From NCBI RefSeq assembly GCF_039555335.1, contig NC_092646.1:25425739-25489738 (forward strand): a stretch of DNA of 64,000 nt. The letters are read 5' to 3'. This document shows, piece after piece, positions 46,082 through 57,542 of the stretch (its first letter is position 1; the number at the start of each line of letters is the position of its first letter). Under the pieces are notes generated by a model. The model ran no database searches. It was not told where the DNA came from and saw only the letters and a program-made list of their open reading frames with translations. The position numbers were made by a program, and so were the translations under genes. This DNA is from Amphiura filiformis. Taxonomy: Eukaryota; Echinodermata; Ophiuroidea; Amphilepidida; Amphiuridae.

Positions 46082-49000
46082 TTATGTTTGATTAAGTTTG
46101 ATGCTTAAAAACCTGTACAGATCCTCTACTCCAAAAGACATCACGGGTAGAAACAGGACACACCCCATTAATATGAATGAAATATCGTAAGAACCCGTGT
46201 TGTCAAACAGCCAACCTGTATTCAAACAATAAAAGAAAAACGGTTATGTTTGGTTCTCGGAGATGTCCGAGCAATTTGTTATTACATGAGAATAAATAAA
46301 AAGAAAATTACTGGAAATTATAACAATGTACGCCATGACACGTAAGAGACTAATATTGGAGTCTTGCTTCTTCGTTCGAAGCAAACACAAACTTTGCACT
46401 ATTATTCTGTATAATTACCTATAAGGTTTTGAGATAAAAGACGAATTATTACTGCATATTTAAATTATTAATCATACAATTGAGAACATATTATGAAAGC
46501 ATTATACCGCAGAATTATATCTACAAGGACGTATATGCCTGAGGTTTTTGATTTTGAAGACAGAAACGACAGGCAGATACCCTCGAAACATTTCATTAGA
46601 ATGGCATGAAAATAATTATGATAATACTTGTTTGTACAGCCGCCTGTATCAGTAATATGTTCAAACTCCAAATAATGCTCTGTGCAGGGTGTCTTCCTTT
46701 CTTCTCTTTCGTCAAAAAAAGCAAAACACTAATGACATGCTTTTAGAAGGAATTCTCTGGTATTCATTCACTCTAGACTTGTTAAACATATATCCCTACA
46801 TATATTCCAAAAAAAGGAGAAAGGGAAAGAGAATGATTCTTAAAGGGTTCTTAAAAATTGTCACGTATGCAGAACACATGACCTTTTCAGAACCACTTTG
46901 GAGTATTAACCCCATGAGAACTACCTTGCGATTGGCCAAAAAGAAATGTTCATTATCAATTCGACCAATCAGCAACATTGTTAGAATAATTTCACTACGC
47001 AAAAAAATTGGGGTGAATTATTTTCAATGCTCCATTCTGAAAATATAATGTATTATTGACCAAGCAGAGGCAATGTTAGATCGGCATGTAGTGCTCAGGG
47101 GGTTAAATGGTTCACTCACCTTGTCAGAACCCTATTGGGTTATCTGTATACAAATTTAAGATTCTTCAGGACACTGATCTCAAGAACCTATAGACCACTT
47201 GGCATGTGACGTCATTGCCCGGCAGTATGCGCGCGAATTATGGCAATTTCTATTGTTCTTTGCCCTGCAATGTGCGTACGCATCGTAGTTTGCTAAGGGC
47301 ACGTGCATTTTAAATCACCCGCCACATTCCATATAGTACAAGAAAGCCATTGAACAGTGTAGCGGCTCATTGAAGCATATCGATAGTCGAGTCCCTCGCC
47401 TTTATTGATAAACAGTGATGTCAAGTGGTCTATACGTTTTACGGGTTCTACTTCACAGAAGCGGTTTTCATAAGAGTTTAAATAGGCATTGCTTAATTAC
47501 CTGAAGTGAATCCTCCTGCAATTGCCCCGACTCCAAAAACTACATAATACCATGCGAATGCGTCAGTTACTACATCCTTAGTCTCCAACGTATCATTCAT
47601 GACAGCAAAACCAGCTATGAAACCAATCCCCATTATAAAGTTATACACAATATTACAAACAGCCATTCCTGTGAAGGAATCTATTAATGGATCAATTGCA
47701 AGAGATATCCCGCTGATGATACATGTAATGTACAAAACTACTCGATTTGATTTTATTATTATTTTCAAGACAGGGAAGGTCAGTTTTCCTAGAATATTAC
47801 TAAGTCCTCCGATGGTTCCAAGGAATGAAGCTGTTATTGGAGCTATTCCTTTGTCCTCTGCATCAGGGACAAGGTATATTAGCCAACTAGCGTAACTCCA
47901 CCCAAAAGTGGCAGATAGAACGAGTACATTATCGAAGGTTATATTTTTCAATAATTCCATGTTAAACATATTACTTATGAATGTTGTAATTCGCTTCATC
48001 AGCGATACCCTCTTGTTGCTCTGCGCTGTTTCATCAGATTCAATATGGCTATCACTAATTTGGCAATATTCCGTTGCAATCGTCAGCCTTAGTCTTTGAT
48101 GATACTTAATTAAGTCTCCACAGACCACGGAATGGAATGTTACAGCCCCAAGTATCCACAAAGCACCACGCCATCCATATGTGTCCAATAGGAGCTGGGT
48201 AAATGGTGGTAGAGCTATAACACCAATTGACATTCCACAGGTGGCAATGGAATTTGCCGTACTAATTGTATCATCATTGAAGTAATCTGGTAGTACTCCT
48301 AGAGCTATGACTTTTGATATAGCCAGAAAACCTGTATTTTTTAACAAAGTTGTAAAGAAAAGATTAAAATCCAGTTTATAGGTCGAAGTACCCAGGGGCG
48401 TAGCCAGCTTTCTTGGTCAGGGGTGGCAAAATAAAATTTCGAGGGCACAGACGAAAAATAAATTGCAGTTGCATCATACATACCGGTACATAACCGTTTT
48501 TGTTTTTAGAGAGACTGCACATGACATGTCTTGGAGCTTCCAAAAAGGCTTTACTGGAACGATGTGCCCGCGTAGCGCGCACAATTTGTGTAGGCCCTAT
48601 TTGTTTTTTGCCCATGATTGGGATGAAAGGGGCTACGTTGTGACAATGTGCGCGCACAGCGAGCAAATTGTTTTTTATTTTACACTATTTTGGCCCATGA
48701 TCTGGTTGAATTTAGGTGGAAAAGGGGCTCCTTGCCCTTTTTCTTTTCCTTTGCCCTCCAGATTTTCTCTTCCTTTTTTGCCAGAGGGGCACTTTTTTCT
48801 TTCATTTTTTTGTCAGGGGTGGCACTCTGCCCCCCTTGCCCCCCTGCTGGCTACGCTACTGGAAGTACCTTATTGTGTGTAGATTATCTCCTTGCATCAA
48901 CCGCATGCAGGTCAATTGCCGCGAAGACAAAATATCAGGGGGAACAAAACCCCGAGGAATGTTAATCCTTTTAGCTCATAAATCTTGTTAGAGAACCGAG

Positions 49001-51389
49001 AGTCGCAACGGGGACTGGAAAGGCATGAACATATACGCTGGCGAAGTTACGTAATTAATCGGATTAACTACCATAGCAATAAATCAAAACAATTCTGAAC
49101 ATATCGCGCTGCACTGCAAGCAGGTTGAACTAATCACCCGTGTATGTCTGCAATCATAGATTGAATACAATACTGGTCTTTTCAAAGATACTAATTTACA
49201 GGTGCAAGTGATCAGCATGATATGGTTCAATGCAGAGGTACCGCGTGAACGTACCAGTGCAGCACGGTATATTCAAAAATTGTTTTGACCTATTGCTATG
49301 GTAGTTAATCCGAATATTACGTAACTTCGCCAGCGTATAGAGTACAGGGTGTTCCATAAGAGGCGGGTCCAAGGAATTGTTGCATTTTTAATATGAAACA
49401 GATTCATTTGGTTTAGTAGATTTGTAGTAACAATTCAATTTTTAAAATTAAAATGTTACACTTTGTTCTATTTTTTTGTATCAAAAGCTTCCAATTTTTT
49501 AAATAGTGTTTCAATTGTGTTTATGCTATTTTGAATAATATACAGTGTATAGTTACGGTTGCCAGGTTACAGTTGCCAGGTATTACCGTAAAATATACAT
49601 GCTTTCTACCGTATTTTATACAAGATTATGGGCATTTATCGTATTTTACGGTAATTATACTGTACATATGCTTATTATACGGTGAAATACTTGGTGAAAT
49701 TATGGTTTTTGCGGTAGAATGCTGACAACTTGGTTGCTATTCTACCGAAAAAAGTACGGTCAAGTTTTTACAGAGTAGACCCATATAACGTAAGGGTATT
49801 GTCTCTAACCATTGCACAGTGTCAACACCCTATATTATAAATATTATTTCATAGAGCCATACTCCGTGGGTGAAATCAATATTCTATTGTTGACATAGAT
49901 AAAGAAAGTTTACATATGCATTGTGAAATACACGTGTGATCGAATATTCAATACAAGCACCTTAATTTTAGGTGAATGGGCTATTTGTGTTCCTTTATAT
50001 AATTGTAATTCTCAAAATTAAATATATCACAATTTTAACTTACGATTTAAAAATCGTTACGCCAAAAATGCAGTAAAATGTATCCAGAGCCAACAGCAAT
50101 GGTCGCTAATTAGTGTATTTAATTTCAAGTTAGTGTATTAAAAACAAAACCTGGGGTTTACCTCAAAACAAATCGAATTTCCTTGTAATAGCAACACCAT
50201 ATGGGATACTAGAGCATGCGCAAATCGTAATAATTTGTAGAATAGAACTTGGTGGTATCTCACATGATAGTCGTACTATGCTTAGCCTGAGTCGCTCGGC
50301 CTATCTCGAACAAAATCGCCATGCGTAGCTATTGAAAAACGAGAGGATTCGCCGTACTATCACGGCAATTTTTGACACGAAGATATATGGATGATGACGC
50401 TGTGCATTGTTCTCAATAAATACATACATAGGAGCAGTCAAGCGTCTTCTCTGAACCAGATTCTCTCCGTCTCCGAATTTCGTTATTGTTGTTATCTGGA
50501 TTTTATTCATCTCTTCAATTGAAGACCTGAGCACAAGAAGACGTAAGTCCACTTGGCCCCTCAACATGTATACACTAAAGTTACGTATAGTTTCTTAGGG
50601 TTTTATAATGTTTAATTCATGTTCCAGGGTGAAAACATCATGAAAGGTTGTGAAAGATTCGTTTTGGCCCCTGGACATGTATAAAACATTACCAAACCAT
50701 ACGAAACTATACACAACTTGAGTGTATACATATTGAGGGGCCAAGTGGACTACGGTCTTCTTGCGCTCAGGTCTTCAATTGCTTCTCCAACATCATTGTT
50801 GCATTTTTAAATATTGTTTGAAAAAAATGTGAAAAAAAAATCAGTTGACTAATCTTACTTTGCATTGCTATCGCAATTACCAAACCAGCTAAATGTTGAC
50901 ATAGCGAAGCCAGTATTAATCCCATACCGGCCACACTTCCTGCAAAGATTATCGTGTATCCGGGATCTATAATACCGGACCGTCGCAAACCTGGCAATAG
51001 TAAACCTGAAAATAAGACCAAAAGACAGCTTTGTAACCTTACTCGAAACGTTCTTGTCACAATGACTGACAAGAAATTGATTATAAATATAAGCATTTCA
51101 AATGTTGGTTGATGCTTGATATCCTCGTACTTGGAGAACGCATGAAAACTGCTCTTTTTAAATTATTATTCGAGTATATTCACTTACATGAAAAACTACC
51201 GATGCCGGGAATTAGAGAAATTGTCAGTCCAATGATCCATGTTTGTGTGACAAACTGTTCGCGTAGAGAAGGTAATAGCACGCCGAGACTTTTCATTATC
51301 CCATTTTCTAAAGTGAGCACTACAGTAACACAAAATAAAACCATGTATTTTGGAAAGCGATGAGCTGAATAGGAGTCGAATTTTTCCAT
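46082..51389 (-). CDS. SLC16/monocarboxylate-transporter-like protein (4 exons, intact)
   Basis: Predicted 12-helix major-facilitator transporter of the plasma membrane. Exons on the minus strand: 51389-51188, 51005-50859, 48331-47501, 46215-46082; all GT-AG and phase-1 joined, 1314 nt with stop, 437 residues. The start MEKFDSYSAHRFPKYMVLF leads into TM1 (LENGIMKSLGVLLPSLREQF). Then come GYTIIFAGSVAGMGLILASL, a central block with DTYGWRGALWILGAVTFH, a charged loop (SDSHIESDETAQSNKRVS), GTIGGLSNILGKLTFPVL, GVGAIAGGFTSG and GWLFDNTGSYDISFIL. These match the SLC16 layout, but the family signatures before TM1 (DGGWGW-type) and near TM5 (YFxKRR-type, here YFNDD) are degenerate, so substrate is not predictable. 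Introns carry several MITEs. A minus-strand AATAAA (46083-46078) overlaps the stop codon. Confidence 0.88.
46914..47106. mobile_element. MITE, TTAACCCCCTGAGCACTACC family
   Basis: Ends TTAACCCCATGAGAACTACC and TGTAGTGCTCAGGGGGTTAA. Inner AATCAGCAACATTGTTAGAA matches the copy at 60707-60925 in inverse. Intron 3 of the transporter gene. Confidence 0.75.
47189..47434. mobile_element. MITE-like repeat with TATAGACCACTTG ends
   Basis: TATAGACCACTTGGCATGTG at the left and GTGATGTCAAGTGGTCTATA at the right are inverted; the interior is unrelated. Intron 3 of the transporter gene. Confidence 0.65.
48393..48861. mobile_element. hAT-like MITE in transporter intron 2, 8-bp target duplication GAAGTACC
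   Basis: Ends CAGGGGCGTAGCCAG and CTGGCTACGCTACTG. GAAGTACC flanks both sides (48385-48392 and 48862-48869). The pseudogene paralogue has the empty site (GACGTACCTTATTGTGTG near 37123), proving the insertion boundaries. Plus-strand frames inside it are not genes. Confidence 0.9.
49033..49345. mobile_element. MITE, CGCTGGCGAAGTTACGTAAT ends
   Basis: ATACGCTGGCGAAGTTACGT with GGATTAACTACCATAGCAAT returns inverted as ATTGCTATGGTAGTTAATCC and ACGTAACTTCGCCAGCGTAT. Related to 62573-62788. Transporter intron 2. Confidence 0.8.
49346..50515. other. transporter intron 2, no recognised feature
   Basis: AT-rich. One solo ACAGGGTGTTCC end at 49345 and a GTTGCCAGGT direct repeat at 49559-49580 were seen. 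Confidence 0.4.
50516..50778. mobile_element. MITE in transporter intron 2, absent from the pseudogene
   Basis: Ends CAATTGAAGACCTGAGC and GCTCAGGTCTTCAATTG, with GGCCCCTCAACATGTATACA and its inverse inside. The pseudogene has the uninterrupted CTCTTCCATTGCTTCTCC near 37400, so the site was filled after duplication. The target duplication is about TTCAATTG but merges with the terminal repeat. Confidence 0.8.
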
Positions 51390-51885
51390 TCCGTATTGGT
51401 AAAATATAACTCGTTAAAGGAGGATTTCGTGATCCTATCATCCCCCTTTTTATGATATTTTTCAGTAGATATCCACAAAAAAAGCTTATTCCCAAGATTT
51501 CAGTTGATTCCGATTTTGCGTTTGCGAGTTATGCATGATTATGTGTATTACACTGCTCCATAGACAATGTGGTGTAATTTCGTTCAGGTATACCATGCAG
51601 AACGAAATTCAAATTTCACGATATCTTTGCTAAACGAATTAATCTGCAAGAAATGTCTTGTACATAAACATTATGTAGCCAGAGGTTTCCAGTGATATAA
51701 AAATCTCAACTTTTTTTGAGAAATGCCCTTTTAAATGACAAATGTGCGTGCTTCGGTTTTAACGACCAGAAATAACTAAGCCTTCTGGTGGGTGTAAATT
51801 TTGTGACTTACATTGCAGCTGCTACGCAAATAAAACTGCATTATGAATAAATGCATGAACAATGTCAATTCGGATATATATATAT
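51390..51885. other. 5' flank of the transporter gene
   Basis: Presumed promoter side of the transporter gene; no clear core promoter. From about 51735 it contains sequence shared with 38620-38765. Confidence 0.4.
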
Positions 51886-51888
51886 ATA

Positions 51889-52137
51889 TGTGATGCGATC
51901 AAGCAAAATCAGTCGGAACTCAGAAATTTTAATTTTGAGATATAGCCAAACAAAGGCAATATTCCCTGTTGTTTCCTGTTGTGTTGGAAAATCTTTAATT
52001 GTTCATATCTTTGGAACTGGTTGATCAATTTCAATGGGGTTTTCTGCAAAATCCAGCTTTGTAAATGCTTTTACTATCCTATAAGAAACTGAAAATTTAA
52101 TATTTCCGACTCATTTTGCTTGATCGCATCACACATA
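51889..52137. mobile_element. MITE, TGTGATGCGATCAAGCAAAA ends
   Basis: TGTGATGCGATCAAGCAAAA at the left and TTTTGCTTGATCGCATCACA at the right, in TA-rich flanks; about 250 bases, non-coding. Confidence 0.8.
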
Positions 52138-52184
52138 CTATAGTAAGCTACAAAGTTAATTTATACTGTCTGATAATGAAATGT

Positions 52185-53105
52185 TACTTAATTACAATAC
52201 TAAAGACATGTATAAGACTGTAAATGCTCTTTTGAATAAGAACTCATGTGACCTTCCAGATAGTAGCTCTCCAACTACATTAGCTAATGATTTCTGTAAA
52301 TATATATTTCATTGTTAAAGTGAAAACAATTCGTGCTATATTTATGTTGTCCATACTACCTCATCAAATACTACTTTCCACTGTACTACATCAAGCACAT
52401 GGGAGGGATTTCTTGAATAATTTGATGCTGAAAAAGAGTTATCAAAAATAATAACGCAGCGGCCCGCCAAGTCATGTGACCTAGACCCCCTTCCGACCTG
52501 GTTGTTAAAGAAACATCTCCATTATCAGTCCCAGAACAACGCCAAATATGGATTAAAAGACCTTTGACCTTGGATGTACAACAGCATGTTATGATCTAAT
52601 GGGAAACTGTGCACATCAACAAACACCATTTCTATCAAAAGGCAACGGCCGATATAATTTGAAACCACATAAATTACTAGAGTTGGTTCTTCTCTTGGAT
52701 TTGGACCAAGCTTTAGAATATCGAATGTTGCGTTTTGAAATAAAACAAACCAGAAATTTATCACCCATTGTAAAGATATGGAACATGTACCGAATACATG
52801 TACATACATTGGCTGACCTTGTGGATTTCCTGGCCCAGCCATGCTAACCACATAAGGAGATTATACGATTAAGCTAGTGCAGCTATTGTCATAGCAGGGT
52901 ATTATTATGTAATACTCCTGATCCATATTTGGCGTTCTCTTGGACTGATTATCTTTCTCCCTACTTTAACCAACTTTAGCTTCGTAGGGCTACCATATCA
53001 CGCCTATGCTGAATAAAGTGTTCCTTGACAAACACCTGCTCTACCGGCCTGTGTCCAATCTGCCCATGTTGGTAAATTGATTGAAAAACGGTTGTCTCTA
53101 CTCAG
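52185..53105 (+). mobile_element. CR1-like LINE fragment interrupted by a MITE
   Basis: The plus strand reads MYKTVNALLNKNSCDLPDS, LANDFCKYIFH and KSCDLDPLPTWLLKKHL, the typical start of a CR1 reverse transcriptase domain. After the hairpin (52515-52957) it resumes as YRPVSNLPMLVN. Stops and frame changes mark it as dead. Confidence 0.8.
52515..52957. mobile_element. MITE nested in the CR1-like fragment
   Basis: AACGCCAAATATGGAT near the left end and ATCCATATTTGGCGTTCT at the right end are inverted. Opposed frames inside are palindrome artefacts. Confidence 0.7.
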
Positions 53106-53125
53106 GTCAGTATGTCAAGCATTTG

Positions 53126-53397
53126 TAGTGCAATAAACTTTGCATAAAAGTTAGCATTTTGGTAACAAAAGTTATGTATATAGGGCAAGGAAAGAAATGA
53201 GGTATATATTCTAGCGGTACCTCTTTTCTTATCATAAATAACGTACCGCTTATCTTGAGTAACTGAAATTCCAGTGTAGTAACTGGATTCCTTGCCCCTA
53301 TAAAATACAAAACTTTTGTTACCAGCGTGTTATTATTTTTAGAGGAAAAATGCATAAATAGTCACAAATTTATCAAGGGGTGTAGTACCACCTTAAA
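53126..53397. mobile_element. MITE, diverged relative of 21555-21893
   Basis: Ends GGGGTGTAGTACCACCTTAA, with GGTAACAAAAGTTATGTATA and its inverse inside and TTCCTTGCCCCTATAAAATA at the right shoulder. The left end is truncated. Confidence 0.6.
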
Positions 53398-53827
53398 GCC
53401 ATATTGTAACATTTCCATAAAAATAGATTGGTATTTCGTTTCCAGATGTTGTCAGATATGTCTCCTTTTAATTTTGAGCCGAACAACTGAGATAAAGCAA
53501 ATAAAATTGGAATTGGTGTCACTCCGTCGGTGGTGCTACGGTACTGTCCTTCGATGGGTGTGTACCGTCCCCACGCTATATACGTACTGTGGGGATGAAC
53601 ACCGCATACGCGTTCGACAAATATTTCCATCGTAATAGTAACCGTCTTATTAATATTATTTTGCAGAAAAACACAGAATATTGAAAAATTATTTCGAGCG
53701 TCCTCCTCAGCAAATGTTACAATATGGTTTTAACCCAGGTTAAATAAGAATGAAATGAAATAAATCATTATATATCAAGGACGCAAGATGCTCATTTAAC
53801 TATTTTTTTCGGCAAACATAATACCAA

Positions 53828-54030
53828 CAGACTTGTACCCGAGTCCAGCTTGTCCGAGTCCGAGCCGAGCCGAGTCCATTTGTATCCGAGTCCGAGCCAA
53901 GTCCGAGTCCTTTTGTGTCCGAGTCCGGACTCGAGTCCAAGTCCAGGGTGCTGAGTCCGAGCCAAGTCCGAGTCCAACAAAAATAAGACCCGAGTCCGGA
54001 CTCGAGTCCGGCTCGAGTCCGGACTCGGGG
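53828..54030. repeat. GAGTCC-rich low-complexity array 1
   Basis: CCGAGTCCGAGCCGAGCCGAG-type hexamer runs (split here: CCGAGTCC, GAGCC) interrupted by ATTTGTATCCGAG-type spacers. GGACTCGAGTCC palindromes lie in the last third. Overlapping open frames in several phases arise from the periodicity. Confidence 0.85.
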
Positions 54031-55917
54031 TGAGAGTCCATGCCCGGTGGTGGTGGTGGGGGGGGGGGGGCTCATTCAACTTTAATGTGACAGGTATCTA
54101 CCTATTGGCATTGCTTAGTTTGGGTACCGGTATAACAAAATGAAAAAGGGGTAATTGGGTATAAAATTTTGAAAGAAGGGGTCATTTGGTACAACATTTT
54201 GAAAAAATGGGTTATTATTTGCAAAAATGGAGCAAAATTTTATATTTTATTTGAAAAATTTACAATACAAATTTGCTGAAAAAGGTCAATTTTAAAGTTT
54301 CCGCATAATTTTATGGCATTTTGATGATAAAATTGTTAATGTGATGAGAAGGTCACTCACTGCATCACACCACACCCCACTCTACCAAACCCCACCCAAC
54401 ACTGTTGACTCAACCAACCAACTGTACACACTTTCTTCAAAAGCCATGTCCATGAACAGGTTACTCCTGAAGGTAAAAACTAAATGTATCAGACCACCTA
54501 GTACCTGTATCAGACAGCAGGCATGTGGGGGTATTTTGTGTGTGTGTGTAGCACACTACATGTAAACTCACAGTTAACTTAATTGCGCCTAGGGACAAGG
54601 CTGTAGGTATGCCAGGTGAATTCAAATTTGCCATCAAACTGCATCATTTTATATATTAAATTAAAGCCCTTGAGTAAAGAAAGTCAAAACTGAAAACCGT
54701 TTTCTCATAGCACTTTCCGTAGCAAAGTTACATCTTGTCAAAGATTGACTTTCATCAAAAAGATTCAGCTAACAAAACAGTATTTCGGTCATAGACATAC
54801 CACCTAGACCTATGACTGCCCATCCCTTACCACAGTGGGAGGTGAAGCCCCGTATCCAAGGTGATATTGACGGGGTTACTAGGCGCGGGGATAATTGCGT
54901 ATATTCTGACGCTCTCGGTTGCGTGGTTACTGCGCCGTTATAACCCGAGTCAAATGCAACATGTTCTGCAGACGAGAACATTATCTGCTTGCTTGCGTCT
55001 AGGTATGCGTCCTTGTTCAAGTCGTTGCTAAGCAGTGTCGGCTTCACTACGCGAGTCAAAGTCACTGGTCTAGGTACTAGTTTGTCTGGGATTTCGGTGG
55101 TGTTTCTAGATCTTAGTCTCATGATGATAGCAGCTTTTCTATGTGGAACTGCTATCAAAATCCAGGTCAAAATCCCTCTAAAATTCCATGTGCGAGTGTC
55201 TCATCGCCATAAAAAATCATATATTTGGGTCAAGTGAAGTATAGACAACATACTAGTATTTATGTAGGTTTCCTTGACCTACCTGTTCTTTTAAATTTCT
55301 ACGTAAATATGTAATGTGTTCTAGGCGAATTTGGCTGACTAGCAGATAGGTTTGCCTGGCATACGCTGTGTGCAGTATTACATGTAAATGAATTGCAATA
55401 TATTCAAATACATTATAGAAAATTAACATCATCATCATTATAATAATAATAATACTAACAGAAATTCACCTTTATAATTCTAAACATATTTTCAAAATTG
55501 GCCCACACAAATGTCATGTGTACTCACTTACTGAGCACATGCAAACTATAGCCCTACAGAGTGGGAGCTGAGATGTATGGTCCAGTGTGCATGTTTCTCT
55601 TTCAAGAGCTTAATGGATTGGAAAGTTCCATGAAAGAAGTCTTACATTGTATAAATTTTTATACAGTTCAAATATTTAATAAAATGATGCATTTGATTAA
55701 TTATCAATTATTTCATTTTAAATGATAACAAAAATATGATTCTGCTAAGTGACAGATAAATCTAAATAATTTGGTGGATATGTAGGAATAATAACAGGTC
55801 ACAGATTTGACAGCCCCAATTAATTTGGAAAATGGCCAAATAAGTAAAGTCAACAAATTTGAGATCTATTTTTACATTTTTAGATAATCATTTCACATTT
55901 TACATAGATTTGGACAT
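54031..55917. other. intergenic, one unrecognised open frame
   Basis: A G run (54051-54070) is followed by AT-rich DNA. A 133-codon minus-strand frame at 54769-55170 has higher GC than its surroundings. Its protein has basic and serine/threonine-rich parts but no motif I can assign; it could be a retroelement fragment or chance. Otherwise nothing recognised. Confidence 0.4.
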
Positions 55918-56072
55918 TGGACTGGACTCGGACCGGACTCGCCTTCGAGTCCGAGTCCTTTGTGTCCGAGTCCGAGCCGAGCCGAGTCTTTTGTGTCCGA
56001 GTCCGAGCCAAGTCCGAGTCCAACAAAAGTGGACTCGAGTCTGGACTCGAGTCCGAGTCCGGACTGGAACGA
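55918..56072. repeat. GAGTCC-rich low-complexity array 2
   Basis: Same hexamers and TTTTGTGTCCGAGTCC spacers as array 1, including CCAAGTCCGAGTCCAACAAA at 56006-56026, which also occurs in array 1 (53964-53984). Confidence 0.85.
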
Positions 56073-57289
56073 TACATCTCTGAATACCAATAAGAATATA
56101 CACAAACTTTCTAATAGAAGTTTTAATGAGTGAATGATCCCGGTATACTCATCTCAACATTGTATGCATGTAATATACCCACTTGCAGGTTACAACTGAA
56201 AATATTATGAAACAAGGAAGCGAGTTTAAAAGGCTCTCCATAACTCATTTTAACATGTCTTTTGTATCATGATGCGGCCTAGTTTGTTTTTCTCTCGAAA
56301 TATCTGTATGAAATCAAGCAATAATGGATTAAACAAAGCCATAGGAAAAACAAAAAGAACATTTCCCCCAAAATACCTGAAACTGTATTGACCTTAAACG
56401 CAAAGTAAAATTCGTATTGCCAGATAACCTAAAATTACCAAAGATTACCAAAAATCCCACAATCCTTTGCGGAGAAACCTATAGTCGATGCGCAGACGGT
56501 CATTGTGCACGTTGAACAGCGCAGAAACCATGTGCGTGTTGTCGATGACGTAATCACAGGTTTAATTTCAAAGACTTTCGGGAATTACCAAAGTGGTCTA
56601 CTGAGTTGAAAAACATCACGTGATGAAAACTGAACTCGGGTAAGGCCTCGAAAGGTGTGTGCAACATCTGTGTTACTTTGTTATATATATTGATATGCAC
56701 CAATAGTATCAATATTCATTGATCTTTTGTTTTAAATATTTTAATGCATTAGACCTCGACCGACGTTTACCTACAATAGGTAAGACTTGAACCCGTCAAT
56801 AATGCTTTATTGATAAATAACACCTTTATTGAATACAGGTGACTCCATATACGTGTAAGCAAAATCAGTTTTCATTTCCTCGTCCGTGCCGGGGTGCAGC
56901 TGACAAGTATATTTTGCTTTGGTGTTGGAGCATTTAAGTAAGTACCACATTGCATTTTCTGTGTTTGTGTTTAAAAGAAAGTTTTATGGGGAAAATAGAG
57001 TTAAAACTCAACACGAAATTTTCCATGTGTTCCTTTCAAGTAATATGTGTTACTTTTCGAACGTTTGATAACATTTTTGTAAAATGCTATCCCTGCTTTT
57101 ACAGATAATCTGATAAGCCTAAAACGGTTACATGTCTTATTACATGTATCAATAAAAATCATAATTCTTTAGGCTTTTTAATCTAATTAATTGCTATTTT
57201 TAAATGTGCGTGTTGCTTTTCTCATATCATATACTTTCTTTAGTTTCAATGTTACAGTTTTCAGTATTTAGAAAATAGCTTTTAAGATG
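56073..57289. other. 5' flank of the fibrinogen-like gene
   Basis: Non-coding. A patch of higher GC with CpGs lies at 56460-56660. No promoter element could be fixed. Confidence 0.4.
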
Positions 57290-57405
57290 TTTTTCCTTCC
57301 ACTCCCTTCAATCCCCTTCCCTTCCCGTCCCATTCCGTTCGTTCCCCTCCTTCCCTCTTCTTCCTCTTCACCTTCCCCTTCCCTTCCCTTCCTTCCCTGT
57401 CCACT
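57290..57405 (+). repeat. polypyrimidine tract
   Basis: Long C/T run (CCCTTCCC, CTTCC and TTCC units), about 140 bases upstream of the start codon of the fibrinogen-like gene. Confidence 0.75.
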
Positions 57406-57542
57406 TCAGCAATCAGAAATCTGATAACATATTCATTGTTTCAGTTTGGTCTAATACAACATTGGGAGTAAGACATTGCCCCGGTAAAGCTGAGGAGTCG
57501 GTTCGTAGGAGTGTTTCGGAGTGTGTAACTCACACATCGACA

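Noticed and set aside
48463-48991. Overlapping plus-strand frames up to 139 codons
   Set aside because: They lie mostly inside the hAT-like MITE at 48393-48861 and show only low-complexity phenylalanine- and proline-rich sequence.
53792-54079. Three overlapping minus-strand frames and one plus-strand frame of 66-95 codons
   Set aside because: They arise from the GAGTCC repeat, which has few stop codons in any phase; no protein family resembles them.
54769-55170. 133-codon minus-strand frame as a gene
   Set aside because: No recognisable domain, signal peptide or splice context; kept only as an unassigned open frame.
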